This document shows, piece after piece, positions 43,760 through 51,750 of a DNA stretch of 55,387 nucleotides. This DNA comes from an uncultured Eubacteriales bacterium (GTDB lineage: Bacteria > Bacillota > Clostridia > Oscillospirales > Acutalibacteraceae). The position numbers and the translations under genes are program-made. The DNA lies in contig CASFQZ010000015.1 in the NCBI GenBank assembly GCA_949296825.1, forward strand, positions 1 through 55,387, written 5' to 3'. Positions within the stretch are counted from its first letter, which is position 1. Every line of letters starts with the position of its first letter. The notes beneath the pieces are model-generated. The model was not told the origin of the DNA. It did not search any database and saw nothing but the letters and a program-made list of their open reading frames with translations.

Positions 43760-44816
43760 GTCGTCGGAACCTCTTTTCCGCGAAAAACAGCAGGCGATCG
43801 ATCAGCTCGGAATAAGGGATGCCGGAATAGGCAAAAAGCTTCGCATACATGCTGATTTTGGTAAATCCCGGGATCGTGTTAATCTCGTTGAAAAATAAGC
43901 GATTATCCTCTGTAAGGAAGAAATCAACGCGCGAAAGACCGGAGCAATTACAGAACTGAAAAATTTTCAGAGCCTCTTCCTGGACAATCCGTGCTGTTTT
44001 CTCGTCCACCCGTGCCGGAATGTACAGCTTGCTGTCACTGACATATTTCGCGTCATAATCATAAAACTCCGCACAGGGTTCAATTTCGCCGGGCGCCGAC
44101 GCAATTGGCGCTTCATTGCCTAAAACCGCGCATTCGATCTCTCTGCCTTTTATGGTTTCTTCCAGCACAACTTTATCGTCAACCGAAAAAGCGAGGGTCA
44201 TCGCCTCTTCCAACGCAGCGCGATCTGCGGCTTTTGTCACGCCGACAGAGGAACCGGCACACGCCGGCTTTACAAAAATCGGATAGCCAAGCGCATCTTC
44301 CGCCTCTTGTAAAAAACTCTCTTTTTGGTTCAAATAGGTATAATGGTCGATAGCGCGCCATTTCGCCTGCAAAATATGATAATAATCCGCCAATAAATTG
44401 GTGATCGCTTTATCCATGGTCAGTGCGGCGGCAAGGGTAGAAGAGCCGACGCAGGGGAGTCCGGCAATTTCCAAAAGTCCCTGGATGGTGCCGTCTTCGC
44501 CGTTTTTGCCATGCAGCACCGGAAAAACCACATCAATAGGAATCCGAATATTTTTTGAATCCTTTTCCACAAACACGCCTTCGCCACAGTTCGGAGATAT
44601 CCACGCGCGATGTGTTTTGCGGGTTTGCCAGGTGTTGTTTTCAATGGCATCAGGATCGCCGTCGCTTAATAGCCATTGACCGTCTTTTGTGATTCCAAGT
44701 GCATAAACTGTATAAGCATCATGAGAAATATTACGCAAAACACTGGCGGCGGAACAGAGAGATACATCATATTCCGTTGATTTCCCGCCAAAAAGGATTA
44801 AAATATTTTTCAGCAT
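43734..44816 (-). CDS. ddl: D-alanine--D-alanine ligase
   Basis: The 360-residue ATP-grasp enzyme makes D-Ala-D-Ala for peptidoglycan. Blocks are ILFGGKSTEYDVSLCSA, PVLHGKNGEDGTIQGLLEIAG, the ATP-binding IFVKPACAGSSVGVTKA and the Mg-binding RLFFNEINTIPGFTKISMYAKLF. The active-site loop region around KYVSDSKLYIPARVDEKT carries K-Y rather than a clear Van-type His, favouring a Tyr-type D-Ala ligase over D-Lac. It is first in the four-gene minus operon with its own promoter. Confidence 0.92.
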   Translation of the reverse strand: MLKNILILFGGKSTEYDVSLCSAASVLRNISHDAYTVYALGITKDGQWLLSDGDPDAIENNTWQTRKTHRAWISPNCGEGVFVEKDSKNIRIPIDVVFPVLHGKNGEDGTIQGLLEIAGLPCVGSSTLAAALTMDKAITNLLADYYHILQAKWRAIDHYTYLNQKESFLQEAEDALGYPIFVKPACAGSSVGVTKAADRAALEEAMTLAFSVDDKVVLEETIKGREIECAVLGNEAPIASAPGEIEPCAEFYDYDAKYVSDSKLYIPARVDEKTARIVQEEALKIFQFCNCSGLSRVDFFLTEDNRLFFNEINTIPGFTKISMYAKLFAYSGIPYSELIDRLLFFAEKRFRRHEHSCTEE

Positions 44817-44863
44817 GGAAGATTCATCCCTTTGTATCGGTAAAACTTACCGTAGTCTGCATT

Positions 44864-44892
44864 ATTTTATCATATCTTTTTCATCTTTGCAA
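44864..44892 (-). promoter_or_regulatory. ddl operon promoter
   Basis: On the minus strand TTGCAA, 17-base spacer, TAAAAT with extended TG. The dyad CGGTAA-3-TTACCG (44838-44852) lies just downstream of the expected start. Confidence 0.65.
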
Positions 44893-44921
44893 TTGCTTTG
44901 TACGGTAAAATATGTTACAGT
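44893..44921 (+). promoter_or_regulatory. Promoter of the U32 gene
   Basis: TTGCTT, 17-base spacer, TACAGT with extended TG. Its -35 directly abuts the -35 of the divergent ddl promoter. Confidence 0.5.
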
Positions 44922-44964
44922 GAATTGAATTATGTGTGCTCGAGGCAAAGGATGAGGTGATACC

Positions 44965-46176
44965 ATGAAAAAAGCGGAGCTTTTGGCGCCTGCCGGTGAC
45001 GGGGAAAGTCTGCGCGCCGCCCTTCGCTTTGGCGCTGACGCCGTTTATATCGGCGGAGAAATGCTGCAATTGCGCTCAGAAAAAGCATCCTTCAATCGCG
45101 AAGAACTTCTGGATGCTGTACAATACACCCACCAATCAGGGAAAAAGATTTATGTAACGGTGAATTCCTTTCCGACTGATCAGGAGCTGGACGCTTTGCC
45201 GGAATATGCGCAGTTTTTGCAAAAAGCCGGGGTAGATGCGCTTATTGTGTCCGATCTTGGTTCGATTTCTGTAATCAAGAGGGCTGCACCAAATCTCACA
45301 ATTCATGTCAGCACACAGGCGAATTGCTGCAATGCCGAGGCGGCGAAGGTTTACGGACGTCTCGGAGCGAAGCGCATTGTCCTGGCGAGGGAAATGACTT
45401 TGGAGCAAATCCGAGCTCTTCGGCAGCGGCTCCCGACAGACCTCGAGCTTGAGGTTTTTGTTCACGGCGCGATGTGTATGGCGTATTCAGGCAGGTGCTT
45501 AATCAGCTCCTATCTCAATCAAAGAAGCGGCAATCGCGGCGAATGTACCCAACCGTGCCGTTGGGGCTACGCCCTGATGGAGCAGAAGCGCCCCGGGGAG
45601 TATTTCCCCATCGAAGAAAACGGCGCAAAAACCGCGATTCTCAGCTCCCACGATCTATGCTGCATTGATTTTCTGGATCAACTCTCAGAGGCTGGCGTCG
45701 TCTCTTTCAAAATAGAAGGACGAATGAAATCAGCCAATTATGTAGCAACCGTTGTTAATGCCTACCGTCACGCCCTTGATGAAGATGTGGTATTGCCTTT
45801 ACTGAAACGGGAATTGCACAGTGTCAGCCACCGACCGTTTTCTTCCGGTTTTTACTTTGGTAATGAGCAAAAAACGCCATATAATGACGGAATTTATCGT
45901 TCTGATTGTGTGTTCGCTGCCGTTGTTATCAGAAAAACAGCGGAGGGCTATTTGATTGAGCAGCGAAATCGTTTTGCGGTCGGCGATGAATTAGAACGAC
46001 TTACCCCAAATAGGGTAGGCGATGTAATCCGCGTAACGGCGTTATATGACGAAATGCATCTCCCGGTTGAAGACGCCAAGCTGGTGCAGCAACGACTGAC
46101 GCTGATTTGCAACGGAGAGCTGGAAGTTGGCGATATTTTGCGTTTGCGACGCCAAGTTGACGAGAGACCATTTTAA
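44965..46176 (+). CDS. Peptidase U32 family protein (TrhP/YrrO-like)
   Basis: The 403-residue protein has the U32 signature E-x-F-x2-G-A-x-C-x4-G-x-C in LEVFVHGAMCMAYSGRC, with further cysteines in GECTQPCRW and SHDLCCIDF that probably bind an Fe-S cluster. It opens ELLAPAGDGESLRAALRFGADAVYIGG, the TIM-barrel start. U32 proteins such as TrhP hydroxylate tRNA uridine-34 and RlhA acts on 23S rRNA, so RNA modification is more likely than collagenase activity. Short for the family, as there is no long C-terminal extension. Own promoter. Confidence 0.85.
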   Translation: MKKAELLAPAGDGESLRAALRFGADAVYIGGEMLQLRSEKASFNREELLDAVQYTHQSGKKIYVTVNSFPTDQELDALPEYAQFLQKAGVDALIVSDLGSISVIKRAAPNLTIHVSTQANCCNAEAAKVYGRLGAKRIVLAREMTLEQIRALRQRLPTDLELEVFVHGAMCMAYSGRCLISSYLNQRSGNRGECTQPCRWGYALMEQKRPGEYFPIEENGAKTAILSSHDLCCIDFLDQLSEAGVVSFKIEGRMKSANYVATVVNAYRHALDEDVVLPLLKRELHSVSHRPFSSGFYFGNEQKTPYNDGIYRSDCVFAAVVIRKTAEGYLIEQRNRFAVGDELERLTPNRVGDVIRVTALYDEMHLPVEDAKLVQQRLTLICNGELEVGDILRLRRQVDERPF

Positions 46177-46221
46177 TTCACGCGCTCAACCTGCTTTTCG
46201 CGCTTTTTGCCGGGGAAAGAC

Positions 46222-46250
46222 TTGACTTTTTCCGGAAAATGATGTTTAAT
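46222..46250 (+). promoter_or_regulatory. pfkA promoter
   Basis: TTGACT, 17-base spacer, TTTAAT (5 of 6 in both). Start near 46257, leader about 42 bases. Confidence 0.75.
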
Positions 46251-46298
46251 AGATGCGTTTAAGGATACGATCGAAACGATTTATCGGAGGTATGGAAA

Positions 46299-47288
46299 AT
46301 GAAAACGATTGGAGTATTAACCAGCGGCGGAGACGCGCCGGGTATGAATGCGGCGATTCGCGCGGTCGTTCGTTCCGGTTGTGAAAACAACATGAAGGTC
46401 CTCGGCATTCGCCGTGGTTATACCGGTTTGATCAACGGCGATATGTATGAAATGAATATCCGCTCGGTTTCCGACATCATTCATCGAGGCGGAACGATGC
46501 TGTATTCCGCCCGTTGCCCGGAATTCAAAACCGAGGAAGGTATCCAAAAGGCTGTGGATGTTTGTCATGCAAACGGCATTGAAGGTATTGTCATCATCGG
46601 CGGTGACGGCTCCTTCCGTGGTGCGCGGGATCTTTCGCTCAAAGGCATCCCCTGCGTCGGTATTCCCGGAACCATAGACAATGACATCGCCTGCTGCGAT
46701 TACACCATTGGTTATGACACAGCGCTAAGCACAATTATGGATATGGTGGATCGTATCCGTGATACGACCGAGTCTCATGACCGCTGCTCCGTTGTGGAAG
46801 TCATGGGCCGAAGAGCCGGTTATCTGGCTTTGAACGGTGGCATTGCCGTCGGCGCAACTTCCATTTTGATTCCTGAGAATGATTTCGATGTGCAGCGTGA
46901 TGTAATTGACCGGATGCACCGCACCCAGAATACCGGCAAGCGTCACTTTATCATCATGGTTGCTGAAGGGGCCATTGACAAGCTGCGCAATCAGGGCATT
47001 CACGATACCATGTCGCTGGCTGCCTATATCGAGGAGAAGACCGGCGTTGAAAGCCGCGCTACGATTCTCGGTCACGTGCAGCGCGGCGGCTCTCCTACAG
47101 CGAAAGATCGTATCGTGGCGAGTGAGATGGGATATCGTGCGGTTGAACTGCTTAAACAAGGAATTGGCAACCGTGTTGTCGCGACCCAAAAAGAAAGTAT
47201 CGTCGATTATGATATTTATGAAGCGCTGAATATGTCCAAGCATATCGATTTGAATCTTTATAAAATTGCAATGGATATTTCAATCTGA
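46299..47288 (+). CDS. pfkA: ATP-dependent 6-phosphofructokinase
   Basis: The 329-residue glycolytic kinase phosphorylates fructose-6-phosphate. Motifs are IGVLTSGGDAPGMNAAIRAVV, the ATP-site IIGGDGSFRGA with Gly at the position that favours ATP over PPi, the catalytic GIPGTIDNDIACCDYTIGYDTAL and HVQRGGSPTAKDRI. CGGAGG stands 8 bases before the ATG. Monocistronic with its own promoter and terminator. Confidence 0.97.
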   Translation: MKTIGVLTSGGDAPGMNAAIRAVVRSGCENNMKVLGIRRGYTGLINGDMYEMNIRSVSDIIHRGGTMLYSARCPEFKTEEGIQKAVDVCHANGIEGIVIIGGDGSFRGARDLSLKGIPCVGIPGTIDNDIACCDYTIGYDTALSTIMDMVDRIRDTTESHDRCSVVEVMGRRAGYLALNGGIAVGATSILIPENDFDVQRDVIDRMHRTQNTGKRHFIIMVAEGAIDKLRNQGIHDTMSLAAYIEEKTGVESRATILGHVQRGGSPTAKDRIVASEMGYRAVELLKQGIGNRVVATQKESIVDYDIYEALNMSKHIDLNLYKIAMDISI

Positions 47289-47299
47289 TGTCCTCTGCA

Positions 47300-47330
47300 A
47301 GCGGCAGACTCCGGTCTGCCGCTTTTTATT
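47300..47330 (+). terminator. pfkA terminator
   Basis: AGCGGCAGA/TCTGCCGCT 9-bp stem, 6-nt loop, TTTTATT. Confidence 0.92.
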
Positions 47331-47435
47331 GTACATATAACTCCTATTTGTTTGATATTTTCGCATCAACTGTTGTATATTTTTCTTGATTTCATGATTT
47401 GTTCAAATAAATGCAACATTTGCCCCATCGTAATA

Positions 47436-47444
47436 TGATAAAAT
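47436..47444 (+). promoter_or_regulatory. Extended -10 promoter of the M28 gene
   Basis: TG-A-TAAAAT with no good -35. Start near 47451, 53 bases before the ATG. Confidence 0.5.
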
Positions 47445-47503
47445 ACTAATGTTTTTTGAATAAACTGTTTCCTTTTTGTCGAAACGGTACCAGGAGGATA
47501 TCT

Positions 47504-48742
47504 ATGAAATTGGATCGGCTGATTGCAAAAAAAGACATGTATGCCAAATATATGCTGCAGGAAATCACCCATATCTGCAAGAACATTCCGCCCCGCGATC
47601 CCGGTTCTGAGGGCGAAAAACTGTCCTGCGAGTATATGGCAAAAGTTCTCAAGGAAGATTGTGGCTGCGAAGAAGCAACCGTTGAGAGCTTCCAGGAACA
47701 TCCCGGCTCCTTTTTCGGCTGGATCTATCTGACCTTTACCTTTCTTTTTATTGGCGTTGCTTTGTTCTTTGTCGCGCCGATCATTTCAATTCTTTTGATT
47801 TTTTTGGGTTTTCTGTTGGCGTTCTTACAGTTTGGCTTTTATAAAAAAGCGGTCGATTTTCTGTTTCCCGAAAAAACAGGTCATAATGTAACCGCAATCA
47901 AAAAGTGCAAAGGAGAAGTTAAACGCCGCATTTTCTTCAATGGTCACCCGGATGCCGCGTGGGAATGGCCAGTAAATTATGCCCTCGGCGGCGTCGGTTT
48001 TGAGGGGCACGCCTTGATTTCCATCGTTGGAGCGCTGTATTATTTAATTCTTTCTATTGTTGTCACGGTAAAAGAGGGCGCCTTTGGTGTTCTTCCGATG
48101 GATTCCGAATATGTCAAATGGGCGCTGGGCGGTCTTGTCTTTGTACCATTCTGGATTGGCATGTATTTTATGTGGAATAAAAACCGTGTAGTAGACGGCG
48201 CCAACGATAACCTTTCCGGCTGTTATATGGGCATTGCTGTACTAAAAGCGCTGAAAGATGAAGGCATTGAATTGGAAAATACTGAAGTAGGCGTAATTTT
48301 GACCGGCTCCGAAGAGGCTGGACTGCGCGGCTCAAAAGCATGGGCAGAGCAGCACAAAAACGACTATGACGATGTACCGACCTTTATCATTTCCTATGAC
48401 ACCATTCATGATCCCAAATATCTGATGACCAACTATCGCGATTTGAATGGCACGGTCAAGGCAGATAAGGATGTTTCCGATCTGTTCATGGAAGCTGCTG
48501 CAGAATTAAAAATCCCCTGCAAAAAAGGCTGGGTCCCGCCCCTGGGCGGCGCAACCGATTCCGCTGCGTTTGCACAGGCGGGCTTTCGCGCCACAGGTAT
48601 CACCGGTTTGAACCATAAACTGGAATCTTATTATCACACCAGAAGAGATTCCTACGACAATATGAATCTGACAGGACTCGGCGATTGCTTCGCTATCAGT
48701 GTTAAGGCCCTTGAAATGTTTGACGAGGGCGCAAAACAATAA
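47504..48742 (+). CDS. M28-family metallopeptidase with membrane segments
   Basis: The 412-residue protein has all five zinc-ligand positions of an M28 aminopeptidase: His148 (FFNGHPDAAW), Asp235 (DGANDNLSG), Glu270/271 (LTGSEEAGLRGSKAW), Asp299 (ISYDTIHDP) and His378 (YYHTRRDSYDN). Unusually, about four hydrophobic helices lie inside the fold: roughly residues 70-93 and 93-112 before His148, and 168-190 and 205-223 between His148 and Asp235. No signal peptide is seen. ATG 47504 follows CAGGAGG; the in-frame ATG 47456 has none. Substrate unknown. Confidence 0.85.
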   Translation: MKLDRLIAKKDMYAKYMLQEITHICKNIPPRDPGSEGEKLSCEYMAKVLKEDCGCEEATVESFQEHPGSFFGWIYLTFTFLFIGVALFFVAPIISILLIFLGFLLAFLQFGFYKKAVDFLFPEKTGHNVTAIKKCKGEVKRRIFFNGHPDAAWEWPVNYALGGVGFEGHALISIVGALYYLILSIVVTVKEGAFGVLPMDSEYVKWALGGLVFVPFWIGMYFMWNKNRVVDGANDNLSGCYMGIAVLKALKDEGIELENTEVGVILTGSEEAGLRGSKAWAEQHKNDYDDVPTFIISYDTIHDPKYLMTNYRDLNGTVKADKDVSDLFMEAAAELKIPCKKGWVPPLGGATDSAAFAQAGFRATGITGLNHKLESYYHTRRDSYDNMNLTGLGDCFAISVKALEMFDEGAKQ

Positions 48743-48758
48743 TCTTCTTATCTTATAA

Positions 48759-48790
48759 AAGGCTGCCGGACAAACTCGGCAGCCTTTTTT
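48759..48790 (+). terminator. Terminator of the M28 gene (also convergent methyltransferase)
   Basis: AAGGCTGCCG/CGGCAGCCTT 10-bp stem, 8-nt loop, then T-tract; it lies two bases before the stop of the minus-strand gene and may serve both. Confidence 0.92.
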
Positions 48791-48791
48791 C

Positions 48792-49628
48792 TCATATTTT
48801 TTGGAAAATATCCAGCGTATGATCCGATATGCCGCTCATATCCAATCTTTCACAGGTGATAAAATGATAGTTCAGATAACATTCAAAATCCGCAGGATTC
48901 ATTTGATCCACGGCGTGTCGAATCAGATTGGTACAGCCGTCTGTCGCGACATAATGCAGCTGCTTAACTGGAAAAGCTTCGCGCAGCGCATCGATTTCCT
49001 CTTTTCTGATCAGCTGAAAAATATCCTTTTTACCGGAATGGCAGGAAAAAGTTTCGGTGTCGACCTTACCGCGGGCAATAAATTTACGAATTTCTCCGCC
49101 GCCGAATCCATGCAGGATTAGCACCGCATCCGCCATACAGTAAGCGGCAAAGATAACCCCGCCTGTTTTTGTAACACGAATTGCTTCCGAAAGCGCCTGT
49201 TTTTGATCTTCAAAAGTGTAAAGATGATACAGCGGTCCCAGCAGCAAAGTAATGTCAAAGGTATTATCAGGGAAAAAAGAAAGGTTCATCGCATTGCCCT
49301 GACGAATTGTAACGGTCTCATTGGGCAACGTCTTTTTTTGAAAATGCTCAATGTTGCTTTGCACCAGTTCAACTGCGTCAACCGCATAGCCCTTTTGGGC
49401 AAAATAATGGGAATATCTTCCGGTAGCGGCGCCGATTTCAAGAATGCGCATTCCATCTTGCAGGTATTTTTCTACATACCGCAGGGTGGTCAAAAACTCC
49501 ACCTGTCCGCGTCTTGACAGCAGACGATTGTCCTCATCAAAGGTTCCATAATAAGCTGCAATTGGTCCCAAAGTTTTTTCCAGTCGTTTTCGTTTTTCTT
49601 TGCGATACAGTTTTTGAATAAGATTCAT
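48792..49628 (-). CDS. Class I SAM-dependent methyltransferase under leader control
   Basis: The 278-residue protein has SAM motif I MRILEIGAATGRYSHYFAQKGY, the acidic beta-2 end (VDAVELVQSN), GNAMNLSFFPDNTFDITLLLGPLYHL (motif post-I/IV) and RVTKTGGVIFAAYC. The C-terminal CERLDMSGISDHTLDIFQKI resembles a conserved tail in a group of Firmicutes methyltransferases, as far as I recall. It is not an Erm-type rRNA methylase: there is no NPPY motif. ATG 49628 follows AAGGAG; a longer frame to 49751 would cross the terminator. The upstream leader peptide and terminator suggest induction by translation inhibition, so a drug- or ribosome-related substrate is possible but not shown. Confidence 0.85.
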   Translation of the reverse strand: MNLIQKLYRKEKRKRLEKTLGPIAAYYGTFDEDNRLLSRRGQVEFLTTLRYVEKYLQDGMRILEIGAATGRYSHYFAQKGYAVDAVELVQSNIEHFQKKTLPNETVTIRQGNAMNLSFFPDNTFDITLLLGPLYHLYTFEDQKQALSEAIRVTKTGGVIFAAYCMADAVLILHGFGGGEIRKFIARGKVDTETFSCHSGKKDIFQLIRKEEIDALREAFPVKQLHYVATDGCTNLIRHAVDQMNPADFECYLNYHFITCERLDMSGISDHTLDIFQKI

Positions 49629-49675
49629 TCTTTCTCCTTCTTTCCAAATGGTCGATTCGCGCTTTTTTGCGATAT

Positions 49676-49708
49676 AAAAAAGCGGTGCAGCCAATCGACT
49701 GCACCGCT
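49676..49708 (-). terminator. Attenuator terminator before the methyltransferase gene
   Basis: On the minus strand AGCGGTGCAG/CTGCACCGCT is a perfect 10-bp stem with an 8-nt loop followed by six T. It stands between the leader ORF and the methyltransferase ATG. A competing partner (CTG-3-CCGCT, 49752-49762) in the leader ORF can pair with its 5' arm. Confidence 0.9.
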
Positions 49709-49732
49709 CAGCATTTGTATCACAAAAAGCGT

Positions 49733-49831
49733 TCATTTGTGAAGAAAACACAGCGGAAACAGCCCGACGGAAACAAAATCAGCGCCGTCAAGCCAGAAAA
49801 AATCTTGATTGTTAGAATAGTGCATCAACAT
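49733..49831 (-). CDS. 32-residue leader peptide
   Basis: The small frame begins at ATG 49831, ten bases after GGAGGA (49842-49847), and reads MLMHYSNNQDFF.. to ..PLCFLHK. It is rich in Phe, Leu, Val and Trp and has no domain. It directly follows a consensus promoter, and its stop is 24 bases before a strong terminator. Its codons contain one arm of the predicted antiterminator. The frame is open further upstream, but that part lies before the predicted transcript start. It resembles regulatory leader peptides of attenuated resistance genes; conservation could not be checked. Confidence 0.65.
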   Translation of the reverse strand: MLMHYSNNQDFFWLDGADFVSVGLFPLCFLHK

Positions 49832-49858
49832 TGTTCTTAAATCCTCCGTGTTTTTTTG

Positions 49859-49887
49859 AGTATAGCAAGCTATAAATGTTTTGTCAA
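49859..49887 (-). promoter_or_regulatory. Promoter of the leader-methyltransferase transcript, set in two dyads
   Basis: On the minus strand a perfect TTGACA, 17-base spacer and TATACT. The dyad AAATGTT-5-AACATTT (49874-49892) covers the -35 and TATAGC-2-GCTATA (49861-49874) covers the -10, so both could be operators. The first dyad may also act as the weak end of the upstream kinase gene. Confidence 0.82.
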
Positions 49888-49893
49888 CATTTT

Positions 49894-50886
49894 TTAAAAT
49901 TTTTCGCAAAACAGCGCCCGAATTTCTTCCGCAGTTGCCGTACCGGTTTCCCCGATTTTTTGAATGGTGACTGCGGACGCCAAAGAAGCAAATTCCGCGC
50001 AGCGAAGCAAATTGCAGCCGGTACCCACTGCCAGAGCAAATGCAGAAAGAAAACTGTCGCCGGCACCGCAAATATCCAGAGGACCGTCTATGGTAACTGC
50101 CGGAATATTTCGTAAATAGCTGCCGTCGGTGATAATTGCACCCTGGCTGCCCAGAGTTTCAATAACCGTGGCGTAACATTTACTCGCCAGTTCGCGGGCA
50201 TTTTCTTCAGCGGAAAGAGAGGAGTTTTTGCCGCAAGCAGCTTGGCATTCGGATTCATTTGGCTTCAATATAACATTCCGGTATTCCGCAATATGATACC
50301 GGCTGTCCGCAATAATTTTCAATCCGTCTTGCGCCAGGGAAGACAGTTTGTCTCGCACCGCCGGCGTGACAATGCCGTTTTTAAATTGATCGGCGACCGC
50401 CAAAACATCCATCGAGGAGGACAAATGCTCCAGCAGTAAAAGAATTTGTTCTTCCGTCTCTTTTGACGGCGGATTCGGAGACACAAAATCCAGGCGGGGA
50501 TCTTCATAAATCACATCGGATATCCCCTTGCGCAGCGGCTTACAATAGGCGCTGGTCCACCGCTCAGGGCATACGATCAGAGATGCGTCGATTCCTTTTT
50601 GCGAGAGCGCTTCCTCCAGCAGCATACCGCGCCAATCATCGCCCTTAATGCCAAGACAGTGGAGAGATGCAGGACGCAGGGCGGCAAGATTTGCCGCGAC
50701 ATTTCCTGCGGCGCCCGGCGCCACCCGTTCTTCCATAATCGGAAGAGGGAAATGCGGTGTTTCCTTGGAAAGCTCACTTTGCGTCATATCGGCAAGCCAG
50801 TAAATATCAACGCAAAAGTCTCCTAAAATTCCGATATGAACTTTTTGAATATCTTCCAGTAATTCATTGAGATTTCCGATTGTCAT
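49894..50886 (-). CDS. PfkB-family carbohydrate kinase (RfaE1-like)
   Basis: The 330-residue kinase begins with VHIGILGDFCVDIYWLAD and has PGAAGNVAANLAAL, the family N-terminal Gly-rich pattern, and the PfkB signature 2 PLDICGAGDSFLSAFALAVG with the catalytic Asp. VAPGAAGNVAANLAAL and the RYHIAEYRNVILKPNESE block resemble the kinase half of heptose-phosphate enzymes (RfaE/HldE). No nucleotidyltransferase half is attached and no heptose genes are near, so the substrate sugar is uncertain. Its start overlaps the coaX stop by 4 bases. Confidence 0.85.
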   Translation of the reverse strand: MTIGNLNELLEDIQKVHIGILGDFCVDIYWLADMTQSELSKETPHFPLPIMEERVAPGAAGNVAANLAALRPASLHCLGIKGDDWRGMLLEEALSQKGIDASLIVCPERWTSAYCKPLRKGISDVIYEDPRLDFVSPNPPSKETEEQILLLLEHLSSSMDVLAVADQFKNGIVTPAVRDKLSSLAQDGLKIIADSRYHIAEYRNVILKPNESECQAACGKNSSLSAEENARELASKCYATVIETLGSQGAIITDGSYLRNIPAVTIDGPLDICGAGDSFLSAFALAVGTGCNLLRCAEFASLASAVTIQKIGETGTATAEEIRALFCEKF

Positions 50887-51674
50887 TCGTTGTACTCCTT
50901 TCCGTCTTTTCGATTTTTCTCATAGATGAGCAGCAGTCCGTCGTGGATCAGATGAGGGGATACTTCCATCTTGCGGCGGCAGTGACGAACAATATCTTCA
51001 CACAATCCGCCGGTTGCCACCAACGATTTTACCGGTGTTTTCAGCTCCGCTTCAATTCGGTCGCAAAGTCCATCCAGCATCGCGGCTGTGCCATAAACCG
51101 TACCGGAGAGCATACTGGAAACCGTATTGGTGCCGATCACCGAGCGGGGCGCTTCCAGCGAAAGCCCCGGTAATTGTGATGCGCCGCTGCTGAGTGCGTG
51201 CAGCGATATATTCACGCCGGGACTAATGGTGCAGCCAAGGTATGCGCCGTTTTGATCAAGTACGCTGATTTTTGTTGCTGTCCCCAGATCCAGAACAAGG
51301 CAGGGGAGGGGATATTGTTGAATCGCGGCAACCGCAGCGCAAACCAGATCCGCACCAAGCTGCGCTGGATTATCGATCATGATGTTCAACCCGCTTTTTA
51401 GCCCGGGACCGATAATCAGCGGTTTTTTTCCGCAAATTTTTTCAATGGCACCGGCAATCGCATAGGCGCATTCCGGTACAACACAACTGATGATTCCATC
51501 TGTGATGTCTTTCATCTTAAATTGATATAGTTCAAGAATGCATAAAATCTCTGCGGCGTACTGGTCTGCGGTATATCGGTGCTCTGTTGCCATCCGGGCA
51601 GTAAAGCAAAGCTCTCGTTTTTCATAGCCGCCGAAGGTAATATTTGTATTGCCGACGTCAACAGTCAGAATCAT
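50883..51674 (-). CDS. coaX: Type III pantothenate kinase
   Basis: The 263-residue ASKHA kinase phosphorylates pantothenate in CoA synthesis and is insensitive to CoA feedback. Motifs are the N-terminal LTVDVGNTNITFGGYE, NPAQLGADLVCAAVAA, LVLDLGTATKISVLDQNGAYLGCTISPGVNISL (with DLGTATK) and ATGGLCEDIVRHC. AAAGGAG precedes the start. Followed by the PfkB kinase with a 4-base overlap. Confidence 0.95.
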   Translation of the reverse strand: MILTVDVGNTNITFGGYEKRELCFTARMATEHRYTADQYAAEILCILELYQFKMKDITDGIISCVVPECAYAIAGAIEKICGKKPLIIGPGLKSGLNIMIDNPAQLGADLVCAAVAAIQQYPLPCLVLDLGTATKISVLDQNGAYLGCTISPGVNISLHALSSGASQLPGLSLEAPRSVIGTNTVSSMLSGTVYGTAAMLDGLCDRIEAELKTPVKSLVATGGLCEDIVRHCRRKMEVSPHLIHDGLLLIYEKNRKDGKEYNE

Positions 51675-51696
51675 ATAAAAAACTCCTTTATTTCGA

Positions 51697-51725
51697 TTGA
51701 ATTCAGATAACTAAAATGCTATAAT
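51697..51725 (+). promoter_or_regulatory. proC promoter
   Basis: TTGAAT, 17-base spacer, TATAAT with extended TG (TGCTATAAT). Start near 51732, leader about 19 bases containing AAAGGTGG. Confidence 0.75.
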
Positions 51726-51750
51726 GATGGCTGAAAAGGTGGTATGAACA

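Noticed and set aside
49733-50071. 112-codon frame containing the leader peptide frame
   Set aside because: Its upstream part overlaps the PfkB kinase gene and the mapped promoter motif; only the final 32 codons lie on the predicted transcript.
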